DNA of 64,000 nucleotides from Chitinophaga sancti (GTDB lineage: Bacteria > Bacteroidota > Bacteroidia > Chitinophagales > Chitinophagaceae). The translations under genes and the position numbers were made by a program. The stretch is from positions 8,006,501-8,070,500 of the forward strand of contig NZ_CP139972.1 in assembly GCF_034424315.1 (NCBI RefSeq), given 5' to 3'. The notes under the pieces were generated by a model. The model was not told the origin of the DNA. It saw only the letters and a program-made list of their open reading frames with translations, and did no database searches. Shown here piece after piece: positions 53,888 through 62,095 of this stretch (positions within the stretch are counted from its first letter, which is position 1; each line of letters starts with the position of its first letter).

Positions 53888-54484
53888 TCAAGTATTGACG
53901 CAGATAATTTTTACCGCCTTGCAGGTGGCAATAGTGGTCTTATTGTTTGAAAATGCAATCCCTATAGCGATTAGCAGGGAACCGGTATTGTCTGTTTCCA
54001 GGTGGATAGGCGCTGTATCCCGCGTAAGCCACTCCGTACTTTGGCTCACACTGTTTGCAGTGAACGCCTGAAAATCTATGCTGACACCCAGGAGGAAGAT
54101 CTTACAATACAAAGATTGTGCGGGCCAGTTGATTGTCGGCTGGGGGATGGAGATGCTTATTTTATTTTGTATGGAGGTGATGATGTCGGCAGGTAAGTAT
54201 TTTTCCAATGGATGATCCGGGTCAAACACATAGTTTTCAAAAACTTTTAAGTGTTCATGTAGAACCTGCCTTTCACCAATTGGGTGATGGGTATCTGCCT
54301 GTATAACCTGGTGAAGGATGAATTTAGAAAGCCGGTAAAAACGCTGCCGGTCAGGCGCCATGAATGCTGCGCAAACCCGGATTAGTTTTGCCGCTCGGAT
54401 AGCAGTGGTGAATTCAGGGTTTATGGTTCTTTTGTTTGGTTTTTTGGGCGGATTTAAGGAGAATATTTTATTTTTTGTTGTCAT
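53888..54484 (-). CDS. Hypothetical protein in LytTR/paralogue module
   Basis: 198 residues. The N-terminal part is basic and helical (EFTTAIRAAKLIRVCAAFMA, RFYRLSKFILHQVIQADTHH). The C-terminal half is beta-rich and hydrophobic. No domain is recognised and no signal peptide is seen. It lies between the two paralogous genes on the opposite strand, so it has its own promoter in the gap 54485-54670. It is probably specific to this module. Confidence 0.6.
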   Translation of the reverse strand: MTTKNKIFSLNPPKKPNKRTINPEFTTAIRAAKLIRVCAAFMAPDRQRFYRLSKFILHQVIQADTHHPIGERQVLHEHLKVFENYVFDPDHPLEKYLPADIITSIQNKISISIPQPTINWPAQSLYCKIFLLGVSIDFQAFTANSVSQSTEWLTRDTAPIHLETDNTGSLLIAIGIAFSNNKTTIATCKAVKIICVNT

Positions 54485-54670
54485 GGTTATTTTGATTTTA
54501 TAGAATGATGAATGCTTAAATTTGTATGTTCGATAACGCTTTTATAACAGGCATTTGGTGGATGATTCAAAGAAAATAATCTCCTGTCGCTTACATCGAA
54601 TTCTCAAACCAATCAATGCTTAAATTTATACACCCCAACTTACAATTATAAAGAATAAAATTACCAGCAA

Positions 54671-54949
54671 TTGAACAATGACAAATATGAAAAATTTGGC
54701 AATCTTGAGAAATTCACTCCTGATGGCCAGTATGCATATTTATTCCACGAGGTGTTAAGAGCCAAAGCGCTAACCGTGATAATAGATGATTCTTCATCTA
54801 CTGCTTACAGGTTGCTAAAAGACGCAAAGAATGCCCTGGGTAAACCGTCAACTTATAAATTGACCCTGGCGGAGTTTTGCGCTTACTACAAAGATCAGCG
54901 GCCCGAGTGGTTAGCCTATCGTTTTTGGAAATACAGGGCTGAGGAGTAA
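54671..54949 (+). CDS. Small hypothetical protein preceding LytTR protein
   Basis: 92 residues starting with TTG; no in-frame ATG exists near the 5' end, so the start is uncertain. The sequence looks globular and helical (YAYLFHEVLRAKALTVIIDD, TLAEFCAYYKDQRPEWLAYR). It lies 13 bases before the LytTR gene and is probably co-transcribed with it. Function unknown. Confidence 0.5.
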   Translation: MNNDKYEKFGNLEKFTPDGQYAYLFHEVLRAKALTVIIDDSSSTAYRLLKDAKNALGKPSTYKLTLAEFCAYYKDQRPEWLAYRFWKYRAEE

Positions 54950-54962
54950 ATAGATTTCAATT

Positions 54963-55283
54963 ATGCATGAAGATATTTTTATTCGGAAAACCAATGGGTT
55001 ATTCACGAAGGTGAATAGTCGTGAGATGGTATTGCTGGAAGCCTGTGGCGGTTGCGTGAGGATAGTCACACCAACCGTCGCTTACCTGGTGAACAGCACC
55101 CTTGCACAGTTAGAAGAAATATTGCCTGCAGCGCATTTTTGCAGGGTAAACAGGTCTTATGTAGTGGGGATGGATTATGTGAAGGAATTTAGCATGGAGA
55201 CAGTTTTTATATTGGATAAAGAACTTGCATTAGGTAAGACTTATGCGCCACGTTTTTTCGAAAGAATAAAGGTGATCCTCTAA
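54963..55283 (+). CDS. Stand-alone LytTR DNA-binding protein
   Basis: 106 residues that form a single LytTR domain (IFIRKTNGLFTKVNSREMVL, ... LAQLEEILPAAHFCRVNRSYVV) without a receiver domain. Such proteins bind direct repeats as DNA-binding regulators that are not directly phosphorylated. It lies between paralogues A and B and likely regulates them, since LytTR proteins of this size commonly control neighbouring genes; that is inference. The 175 bases after it contain the leader of paralogue B. Confidence 0.85.
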   Translation: MHEDIFIRKTNGLFTKVNSREMVLLEACGGCVRIVTPTVAYLVNSTLAQLEEILPAAHFCRVNRSYVVGMDYVKEFSMETVFILDKELALGKTYAPRFFERIKVIL

Positions 55284-55458
55284 TCTTCATCCCTCCATTT
55301 TCGATTGTTCAACCCCCATTTATCGATTCGCCAACAGATTTTCTATTTACCGGTTCATTCCGTTCTTACTATTGCAATCATACAGGCTGTGCCTGGGACG
55401 AGAGAGGGGCACCTCTTATCCCACTGTATACATTCCTCACTTTTTAAAAATTAAAACA

Positions 55459-56031
55459 ATGGCAAAATCAAATGCGATGGTCTGGAGGGAGACTTCCGGT
55501 ACAGTTGGGAAAGAGTTGACCATCACTAAGAAAAGGTCTGGAAGCATCCAGATCGGAAAGCATCGCAGGGGTAACACGGTAGACCCTACGCAGAAGCAGC
55601 TCAATATCCAGAGCAGATTCAAAATGGGCACTATCTATGCCAAATCCATTTTGAAGTTGCCCGATATCTATGCTTTATACAAGGCGGCGGCCGTGAAAGC
55701 AAAAAAGGACCAGTCGGCCTATAACCTGGCAGTAAGGGATGCGTTCATCGCGCCAGAAATCAGGAATATCACGACGGCTTTATACACCGGTGCTATTGGT
55801 AGTACGATAACGGTCAGGGCTATCGATGATTTCAGGGTTGCCGGTGTGAAGGTGTCTGTCACGAATGCTGCGGGAGTGCTGATCGAGCAGGGAGATGCGG
55901 CGATGCATGCTAACGGCTTAGACTGGGTATATGTGGCAACCGTGCTGAATGATGCGCTGAAAGGTAGTGTGATTACTGCGATTGCGAGAGATCTACCGGC
56001 GAATGAAACGGTGGCGGATGTTGTGTTGTAA
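55459..56031 (+). CDS. Paralogue B: small basic protein with Ig-like C-terminus, function unknown
   Basis: 190 residues from the ATG at 55459; the 29 codons upstream in the open frame are not protein-like. The layout is that of paralogue A: basic N-terminus (KRSGSIQIGKHRRGNT), helical part (FKMGTIYAKSILKLPDIYAL, QSAYNLAVRDAFIAPEI) and Ig-like end (TITVRAIDDFRVAGVKVSVT, ITAIARDLPANETVADV). Shared motifs include AYNxAVxDAxxxPE, DDFRVAxVxV and DLPxNETV. No signal peptide. A strong terminator follows. A nucleic-acid-binding basic tail joined to an Ig-like fold is possible; the function is unknown. Confidence 0.75.
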   Translation: MAKSNAMVWRETSGTVGKELTITKKRSGSIQIGKHRRGNTVDPTQKQLNIQSRFKMGTIYAKSILKLPDIYALYKAAAVKAKKDQSAYNLAVRDAFIAPEIRNITTALYTGAIGSTITVRAIDDFRVAGVKVSVTNAAGVLIEQGDAAMHANGLDWVYVATVLNDALKGSVITAIARDLPANETVADVVL

Positions 56032-56075
56032 TGTTTCCTGGAAATGAATGTTTGAACCCCATGTTGTTAAATGTC

Positions 56076-56107
56076 GTTGCCTCCGTTCCCGGGGGCAACT
56101 TTTTTTT
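56076..56107 (+). terminator. Rho-independent terminator after paralogue B
   Basis: A 9-base stem (GTTGCCTCC with GGGGGCAAC, one wobble) with a 6-base loop is followed by eight T residues (56100-56107). It is located 44 bases after the stop. Confidence 0.9.
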
Positions 56108-56198
56108 GATAAAAAGGAAGCTTTTTCTGACAAAAAGGGAGTCTCACTTATGGTACTATCCATATCCCTATTGAGTTTCAGGGGCGATAGTTCGACTT

Positions 56199-57080
56199 AT
56201 GATACCCCTTTATACTTCAGTGGGATATGAAAACTTTGCAGCTGAATTAAAACTACATGCCATGAAACAAACACCAGATTTTACCGAAACTTTATTATCA
56301 ACAGCACGTACAGCCTTGTCAGATAATATTCCCTTGTTGGAAGAACTCCTCTCCGGGATGGAGTTCGGGGATATCGTCCTTGGTGCGATCCTGGAAGTGG
56401 CGCGAACGGTTGATGTGCCGCTTTATCGAACCTGTTATATGATAGAGCTGAGCGGACAGCTGCTGAATATTACCGGGAAAAGCAGGGAGGCTGCTGAAGA
56501 AGTTTTATACAGCATGAATTTTAACAACAAAGGATTCCTGGAGTATATGAAAGGGGTGTTGAAGGAAAATATTTATGCCTGCGAAACGTCTTATCAACAA
56601 TTATTACAGGCCAGAGGGTGCTTGAAAATAATTTACCAGCGATCGGAGCTGCCGGGTTTTCATTACGATTCCAGGCAACGCTCAGTAAAGGTGTTTATGC
56701 TTGACTGGCTGGAGCATGAAATTGATTACCTGGAGGATAAAATCAATTATTCCTCCGTGTTATTGCAGTATGAGGGCGGCTGTAAAGTGAAGTTGAATAT
56801 TTCTGTTAAGGAGCTGGCTGTTCTTTTGGGGCTGTTGATGAAAGATGGCATGATACAGACTGACAGTGAGATTGAAATAGTGGAGTTCGTTGCCAGGCAT
56901 TTTGCTACGAAAGACCGGGCGGAATTGTCAGCAGAAAATCTGCTAAGATATATGCACAATCTTCCGGCTGTTCCGGAACCTATCGGTCGCGTATTGCTTT
57001 CTTTTATTCGTCTGTTCAATATTGAAGAGGAGGGGGCAGCGGTAATGGATCCTTCATTTGAAAACGGAAAGATATCATGA
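56199..57080 (+). CDS. RteC-like protein (mobile-element regulator type)
   Basis: 293 residues, or about 273 from the later ATG at 56262. The C-terminal part resembles the RteC family of Bacteroides conjugative elements by the order LNISVKELAVLLGLLMKDGMIQ followed by a helix and an FATKDRAELSAENLLRYMHN region. The N-terminal half is helical with conserved-looking Cys and Leu. RteC proteins activate excision or transfer genes. This is a by-eye resemblance, not a proven match. It overlaps the next gene by 4 bases (ATGA) and starts a three-gene operon with the DnaD-like and DnaC-like genes. Confidence 0.5.
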   Translation: MIPLYTSVGYENFAAELKLHAMKQTPDFTETLLSTARTALSDNIPLLEELLSGMEFGDIVLGAILEVARTVDVPLYRTCYMIELSGQLLNITGKSREAAEEVLYSMNFNNKGFLEYMKGVLKENIYACETSYQQLLQARGCLKIIYQRSELPGFHYDSRQRSVKVFMLDWLEHEIDYLEDKINYSSVLLQYEGGCKVKLNISVKELAVLLGLLMKDGMIQTDSEIEIVEFVARHFATKDRAELSAENLLRYMHNLPAVPEPIGRVLLSFIRLFNIEEEGAAVMDPSFENGKIS

Positions 57081-58327
57081 TTACAACATTATCTTCTGAG
57101 GAATTACATCATGTGAAGACAGCGATGTTGGCAGAACAGCGTGAGAGAGCGGTGTTGGGGGAACAGCGGGAGAAAGCAGTGTTGGGAGAACAGGTGCAAC
57201 GTTTAGGTAATGCTTATTTAGGGAATGAGGGTGCGCATATCAATTACATTCATCACCTCAATTCGTTCTGGAAATGCGTTGCGAATGATACACGGTTGCG
57301 GCCCAATCATATCAGTTTGTACATGACACTTTTTATTACCTGGAATGCTTATCGGTTCCGGCATCGTTTCCCGATCAAGCGCGAGCAGGTGATGAGGTCT
57401 TGTAAAATTGGATCTGCAAATACGTATACGCATTGTTTGAAATGGTTGCATAAGTGTGGGTATATTATTTATTATCCTTCTGGCCGTCCATATATTCCCT
57501 GCACTGTGAGTATGGTGGGGTTTGCGGAGGAGGGGGGGAGAAAGGGGGGATTGGCGGTAGGGGATATGGGCGGAGATGTTGGAAGTGATATGGGTGGTGA
57601 AGGTGTGATACATGCAGTTGTTGGAGTTGATAGGCGCGGAGTTGATGTTCATAGAGATGGAGAAAGTGATATGTGTGGTGGTGGAAGTAATATGCGTGTA
57701 AGTGGGGAAAGTGATATGCGTAGAGGTGGAGGAAGAGAGATACGTGCAGATATTGGAAGCGATATACATACAGACGGTGGAGGTGATATGCATAGAGGTG
57801 TTGGAATTGATATGCCTGCCAGTGCCGAAACTGATATACGTGCAGGTACTAAAACTGATACCCATACAGGTACTAAAACTGATACAGGTACAGATCTCAG
57901 AACTGATACCCATACAGGTATTGAAACTGATACAGGTACAGATCTCAGAACTGATACCCATACAGGTATAGAAACTGATACAGGTACAGTCGCAGAATTG
58001 CGACACAATTATTTAAACAAACAAATAATCTTTAAAACAGGGGGTAAACAGGCACCCGCAAAAAGAAATGATCTATTCATTTCAAAAAAAGAAAAGCCAA
58101 CAATAGAGGTCGTCCTGGAATGGTTTGCGCAAAGAGAAGTAACATCCAAGGAGGCACGGCGGTTTTTTTATCACTATGAGGCGATCAGCTGGACCCTCAG
58201 TGGGCAGCCGATAATGGATTGGGAGGCCGCGGCGGCTAAATGGTCAGAGAATATAAAACCAAATAAAAATGGGAAATCAGGAAAATCTCACACCAATGTC
58301 ACAAGGTCCTATAGCGACCCCTTATGA
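57077..58327 (+). CDS. DnaD/replication-initiator-like protein with long low-complexity linker
   Basis: 416 residues. The N-terminus holds a near-perfect duplication (ERAVLGEQR, EKAVLGEQ). Residues about 55-150 look like a winged-helix DNA-binding domain (FWKCVANDTRLRPNHISLYM, KIGSANTYTHCLKWLHKCGY). Residues about 150-310 are a Gly/Asp/His then Thr/Asp-rich linker, ending in 16-residue repeats (TDTHTGIETDTGTDLR) encoded by 48-base repeats. The C-terminal 70 are globular. The gene is translationally coupled to the RteC-like gene and overlaps the ATPase gene by 59 bases. Together they look like an initiator/helicase-loader pair of a mobile element. Confidence 0.65.
   Translation: MITTLSSEELHHVKTAMLAEQRERAVLGEQREKAVLGEQVQRLGNAYLGNEGAHINYIHHLNSFWKCVANDTRLRPNHISLYMTLFITWNAYRFRHRFPIKREQVMRSCKIGSANTYTHCLKWLHKCGYIIYYPSGRPYIPCTVSMVGFAEEGGRKGGLAVGDMGGDVGSDMGGEGVIHAVVGVDRRGVDVHRDGESDMCGGGSNMRVSGESDMRRGGGREIRADIGSDIHTDGGGDMHRGVGIDMPASAETDIRAGTKTDTHTGTKTDTGTDLRTDTHTGIETDTGTDLRTDTHTGIETDTGTVAELRHNYLNKQIIFKTGGKQAPAKRNDLFISKKEKPTIEVVLEWFAQREVTSKEARRFFYHYEAISWTLSGQPIMDWEAAAAKWSENIKPNKNGKSGKSHTNVTRSYSDPL
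57852..57990 (+). repeat. 48-base tandem repeats within the low-complexity linker
   Basis: The unit AACTGATACCCATACAGG... recurs with a 48-base period (16 codons); about two and a half copies are nearly identical, preceded by a more diverged series with the same theme. The frame is preserved, so repeat-number changes would lengthen or shorten the linker without breaking the gene. Confidence 0.8.
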
Positions 58328-58928
58328 TTATCATTTTCTGCTACAGTATGTCTCAAAACAGGGGAAAGATATGTTTGGGCGTGATTTTATAATCGATGAT
58401 GTTGACAAGCCGGTTATTACCAGGCTGTTAGCCTATTTCCTGAAAGACAAGACTGTAGCGGAAGCGGAAGGACTGGATCTGAAAAAGGGCATCCTGCTGA
58501 TGGGGCCAACGGGTTGTGGCAAAACTGCGATCATGAAGATCATGAGTAATTTTTGTGCGGCAAAGGACCGGCTGGAGTTTCGTTCAAGCAATGAGGTGGT
58601 ATTAGATTTTGACACGAGAGCGTATGAGGCGATTATCCAATTTACAAAAAAGTCTTTTTATTCAACCGGGCATCCTCGTGTGTATTGCTTTGATGATTTG
58701 GGCTTGGAGCCGGATGGGCATCATTATGGTAAAAGTGTGAATGTGATGAGAGAAGTGCTCTTATCCAGGTATAATTATTTTATATCGCGGCGAATGATAA
58801 CGCATGTGACTACGAAATTGTACAGTGAGGAGCTGGGAGAGAGATATGGGGAGCATATTCGTAGCAGGATGCGGGAGATGTTTAACCGGGTTTTATATGT
58901 GGATAGCTCGCCTGATAAACGGCATTAG
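58269..58928 (+). CDS. DnaC/IstB-like AAA+ ATPase
   Basis: 219 residues. Walker A is GPTGCGKT at 79-86 and Walker B is VYCFDDLGLE at about 138-147. An arginine-finger-like region is seen in RSRMREMFNRV near the C-terminus. This size and layout match DnaC-type helicase loaders and IstB-type ATPases; the partner with a winged-helix domain upstream favours a helicase loader. The start at 58269 lies inside the previous gene; an ATG nine codons on (58296) is an alternative. A mobile-element origin is likely. Confidence 0.85.
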   Translation: MGNQENLTPMSQGPIATPYDYHFLLQYVSKQGKDMFGRDFIIDDVDKPVITRLLAYFLKDKTVAEAEGLDLKKGILLMGPTGCGKTAIMKIMSNFCAAKDRLEFRSSNEVVLDFDTRAYEAIIQFTKKSFYSTGHPRVYCFDDLGLEPDGHHYGKSVNVMREVLLSRYNYFISRRMITHVTTKLYSEELGERYGEHIRSRMREMFNRVLYVDSSPDKRH

Positions 58929-59023
58929 GGGAAAGGCGGGATAGTGTTTGTGAGGGAAGTTTCCAGAGTGGAGTTCGTCAATCAACGAGAGGTGAAAGGG
59001 CCTGGTAGTCTTGCCGGGCCTGA

Positions 59024-59206
59024 TATTGCAGATGTGATGGCATTTCAAATTACTGGTACGATCGCTTAGGTAGACTAGTTTATTCCCAGAATGCAAAACA
59101 AATAGGAGAAAACAAGTATAGTTATACTCAATATGATGCATTGGGTCGGACAAAAGAGGTGGGATTGCTTTTAGGCCCTTATAATATAGAAATTGAATCA
59201 CTTTGA
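59024..59206 (+). pseudogene. Orphan Rhs/YD-repeat fragment
   Basis: An open frame without a start encodes NYWYDRLGRLVYSQNAK, then YSYTQYDALGRTKEVGLLL and stops at 59204-59206. These are two YD repeats of an Rhs protein. The rest of the gene is missing, so it is a remnant or a displaced Rhs tip. Directly beside it on the minus strand is a small membrane protein. Confidence 0.6.
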
Positions 59207-59418
59207 GGAAACAGTTTGAACCAACAGGTTCGCTATAGATTTATACGATCATTTTACATTATCAGGCTTATAAACACAACCATCAGATTTTATTTCTGCA
59301 GGCTTTCCATATAATATCAACGATAATGAAAGCACAATCCAAATACAAACTAAAAGGTATTTAAATATTTTTCCGGGAGAATCCCATTTCATTTCATCAA
59401 CTGGTGTTTTTAGCAATC

Positions 59419-59613
59419 TCAATTCTTTATAGATTTAATGGTAATAACTACACTATCCCTGGTTTTTTCCGGTAGTTGTAAAATAAGAACTTTATTTGCC
59501 TTAGTTTCCAACCTTTTCATATCCTTTTTGTACTGAAACTTATAATATAACCCGACAATCATGAACATTATAGCCGGAAATAAAAGAATTACCCACCGAT
59601 TCGATTTTGTCAT
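59419..59613 (-). CDS. Small membrane protein of unknown function
   Basis: About 64 residues from the ATG at 59613; the longer open frame upstream is less likely. One membrane segment (WVILLFPAIMFMIVGLYYKF) is followed by a charged tail (DMKRLETKANKVLILQLPEK). Small membrane proteins beside Rhs debris are sometimes immunity proteins, but nothing here proves that. Confidence 0.4.
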   Translation of the reverse strand: MTKSNRWVILLFPAIMFMIVGLYYKFQYKKDMKRLETKANKVLILQLPEKTRDSVVITIKSIKN

Positions 59614-59930
59614 TTTTTTTCCAAATATCGAATAATTTAAACCCCGGATTGGATGTTTTGAGTTGAAGCGGAAAACTTTTAAAATGAATAACCAAAATCC
59701 CATTTTGAAGTGAAGCAGGTAATCTTTCCGGCAAACTGTTTAACCCCGTATAATGCCATTAATACATTGCGAATAGCATTAAAGCCTGCATTAGCGCTTC
59801 TTCTGGCGGCCACTTTGTGTTTCGTTTTTCGATTTCGACGACTCATTAACCCAAAATGGCGATTCAGTAACCCAAAATGGCACTTCAGCATGATTTAAGT
59901 ATATATTATAATTAGCCTATACAAATTTGT
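59614..59930. repeat. IS21-like end: repeated ACCCAAAATGGC boxes
   Basis: Between about 59848 and 59890 the motif AACCCAAAATGGC occurs twice, 21 bases apart, on the plus strand, with a diverged AAAATCCCATTTTG near 59694. In IS21-type elements of Bacteroidota the ends carry such spaced repeats. No IstA/IstB gene is next to it. The minus-strand frame here (CHFGLLNRHFGLMSRRNRK) is the translation of the repeats, not a gene. Confidence 0.45.
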
Positions 59931-61151
59931 GTGCAGAATAACTTTGTCATTGACCGAGAAATTGCCTTACTTATGTCCATACTAAACATTAAAATCCCCT
60001 TAACTTCCAGGTTAAGCATCCCTTTTCCTGTTTTCCTTTGGTTTTTGTTGGCAACACTGGCAGTTGTGCTGGAATTATCGCGTCATTCAATCAATAATTA
60101 TCACATATTTAAGTATGTATTTATTCATACGCTTGAGCAGAAGAATTTGTACGTTGCTTATCCGCAAGTGTATAATGATACAAACCATTATGGACCATTA
60201 TTTGGTATTGTAATAGCCCCATTTGCTATGCTTCCGGATTCCATGGGCGTTATTCTCTGGGCATTAGTAAATGCTGCCATTTTATTTTATGCCATCAGGC
60301 GACTAAAATTTCCCAGGAAATATTTTCTGACAATATTACTTATAGGTGCTATTGAACTCATGTCCTCTATCCATCATGTTCAATTTAATCCAATGGTAGC
60401 TTCCTGGATAATCCTGTCATTCGTATTCGTGGAAGAGGAAAAGGATATCTGGGCAAGCTTTTTTATCGTCGCTGGTTTCTTATGTAAATTGTATGGAATA
60501 GCTGGCATAACTTTTTTCCTGTTCAGCAAGCATAAGGGGAAATTTACTATTTGGTTTTTGATATGGATGCTTGTTTTGTTTTGTTTGCCGATGCTTTTTT
60601 CTTCTCCAGGCTTTATTACGCAAAGCTACCTTGACTGGATGTATAGTTTACAGGAAAAAGATAGTCAGAACGCCTTACAGTCTGTAACATTTGGGCAACA
60701 AGATATTTCAGTGACCGGAATAATCAGGCGTATTTCACAATGCAGGAGCATATCCGATGGATTTATATTGGTGCCGGCCATGATCCTGTATTGCATTCCG
60801 CTTCTCGATGTTTCTAAATATGGAGATAATGGATTTAAGCTCCGGTACCTTGCCCTGGCTTTAATTTCGATTGTAATATTCAGTTCATCGGCGGAATCTG
60901 TTACCTATATTATAGCCATCACCGGTGTTTTAATTTGGTTTGTAATTCAGTACCCGGTTGAAAGATGGATGATAGCCTTAATGGTATTTGTGTTTATCGT
61001 TAGCATTATCTCACCTACAGATCTGTGTCCTCCTCCTTTAAATCATTTCATTCGTTCTTACGCCCTGAAAGCTTTACCCTGCTTTATTGTATGGTTAAGG
61101 CTTTTATATGAAGTCCAATTTAAATATACCCTTCAAATTGCTGCCTTATGA
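59931..61151 (+). CDS. GT87-family membrane glycosyltransferase (DUF2029)
   Basis: 406 residues from a GTG, or 392 from the ATG at 59973. About ten membrane segments. The first periplasmic loop carries HTLEQKNLYVAYPQVYND and HYGPLFGIVIAPFAMLPD, the pattern of the GT87/DUF2029 family, whose members transfer sugars from polyprenyl-phosphate donors on the outer face of the inner membrane. It overlaps by four bases with the GT2 gene, which would make such a donor. Acceptor and sugar are unknown. Confidence 0.82.
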   Translation: MQNNFVIDREIALLMSILNIKIPLTSRLSIPFPVFLWFLLATLAVVLELSRHSINNYHIFKYVFIHTLEQKNLYVAYPQVYNDTNHYGPLFGIVIAPFAMLPDSMGVILWALVNAAILFYAIRRLKFPRKYFLTILLIGAIELMSSIHHVQFNPMVASWIILSFVFVEEEKDIWASFFIVAGFLCKLYGIAGITFFLFSKHKGKFTIWFLIWMLVLFCLPMLFSSPGFITQSYLDWMYSLQEKDSQNALQSVTFGQQDISVTGIIRRISQCRSISDGFILVPAMILYCIPLLDVSKYGDNGFKLRYLALALISIVIFSSSAESVTYIIAITGVLIWFVIQYPVERWMIALMVFVFIVSIISPTDLCPPPLNHFIRSYALKALPCFIVWLRLLYEVQFKYTLQIAAL

Positions 61152-62095
61152 CTTTGAAAAGTGTTACGATCGTAATTCCTATATATAATGAGCGGGATAA
61201 TATTTATGTTTTAAAAAATGCAATACACAAAATTTTTGCAGGCCTTCATTATAAATACAATATCCTTTACGTCGATGATGGTAGTTCGGATGGTACACCA
61301 GGTATCCTGGCAAAGGTTTCCCAATTTGATGACAGGGTTGAATATGTTTCTCTTTCGAGAAATTTTGGTCATCAGGCGGCCCTGAAGGCTGGATTAGATA
61401 TGGCAGATGGTGACTGTGTTATCTCTATGGATGGAGACATGCAGCATCCTGCCTCCGTTTTACCTTTACTCCTTAAACAATGGGAAGAAGGGTATGATAT
61501 TGTAAACACGGTTCGACTGGAAGATAAAAAACTGAGCTATTTCAAAAGAAAGAGCTCCAGGCTTTTTTATAAGTTAATAAATCATCTCAGTGAGTTTGAG
61601 ATCAGGGCAGGAAGTGCTGATTTTAGGTTAGTCAGCCGAAAAGCGCTGGACGTCATCTGTTCATTAAATGAACACGATCCGTTTTTCAGAGGATTGGTAA
61701 GTTGGATTGGTTTTTCACAGACTCATGTTGTATACCAGGCCGATGAAAGATCTTTCGGCAGTTCTAAGTACAGCTTTAAGAAAATGGTGCAATTAGCGGT
61801 AAGAGGAATAACCTCTTTTAGTATCAGACCGCTATATGTAGCGATATACCCTGGAATCCTGATTTCACTGATGTCCTCACTTTACATTCCGTATGCCTTA
61901 TACAGCTATTTTGCAGGTGAAGCGCAACCAGGCTGGACATCCCTGATCGTGACAGTTTCTTTTTTTAGTGGCCTTCAACTGATGCTATTGGGCATCATCG
62001 GCATGTATTTAGGTAAAGTTACCAATGAAGTCAAGAAAAGGCCTGTATATATTATAAAGGAATCAAGTTTAACTAAAATTGCCAATTTTATATGA
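61148..62095 (+). CDS. GT2 polyprenyl-phosphate glycosyltransferase (DPMS/GtrB-like)
   Basis: 315 residues. The GT-A core is VTIVIPIYNERDNI, VDDGSSDGTPGI and ISMDGDMQHPASVL (the Asp pair for metal and UDP-sugar). Two C-terminal membrane segments (IAIYPGILISLMSSLYIPY and FFSGLQLMLLGIIGMYLG) are as in GtrB and DPM-type enzymes that load glucose or mannose onto undecaprenyl phosphate. Overlaps of four bases with both neighbours show tight coupling. It supplies the donor for the GT87 enzyme upstream (inference). Confidence 0.9.
   Translation: MTLKSVTIVIPIYNERDNIYVLKNAIHKIFAGLHYKYNILYVDDGSSDGTPGILAKVSQFDDRVEYVSLSRNFGHQAALKAGLDMADGDCVISMDGDMQHPASVLPLLLKQWEEGYDIVNTVRLEDKKLSYFKRKSSRLFYKLINHLSEFEIRAGSADFRLVSRKALDVICSLNEHDPFFRGLVSWIGFSQTHVVYQADERSFGSSKYSFKKMVQLAVRGITSFSIRPLYVAIYPGILISLMSSLYIPYALYSYFAGEAQPGWTSLIVTVSFFSGLQLMLLGIIGMYLGKVTNEVKKRPVYIIKESSLTKIANFI

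Noticed and set aside
57841..57990. Tandem repeats as a CRISPR array
   Set aside because: The units are contiguous and in frame inside a gene, without unique spacers or cas genes.
57218..58008. Two long minus-strand open frames opposite the low-complexity linker
   Set aside because: They consist of Cys/Ile/Ser/Thr or Val/Pro repeats produced by the 48-base units read backwards and have no protein-like start.
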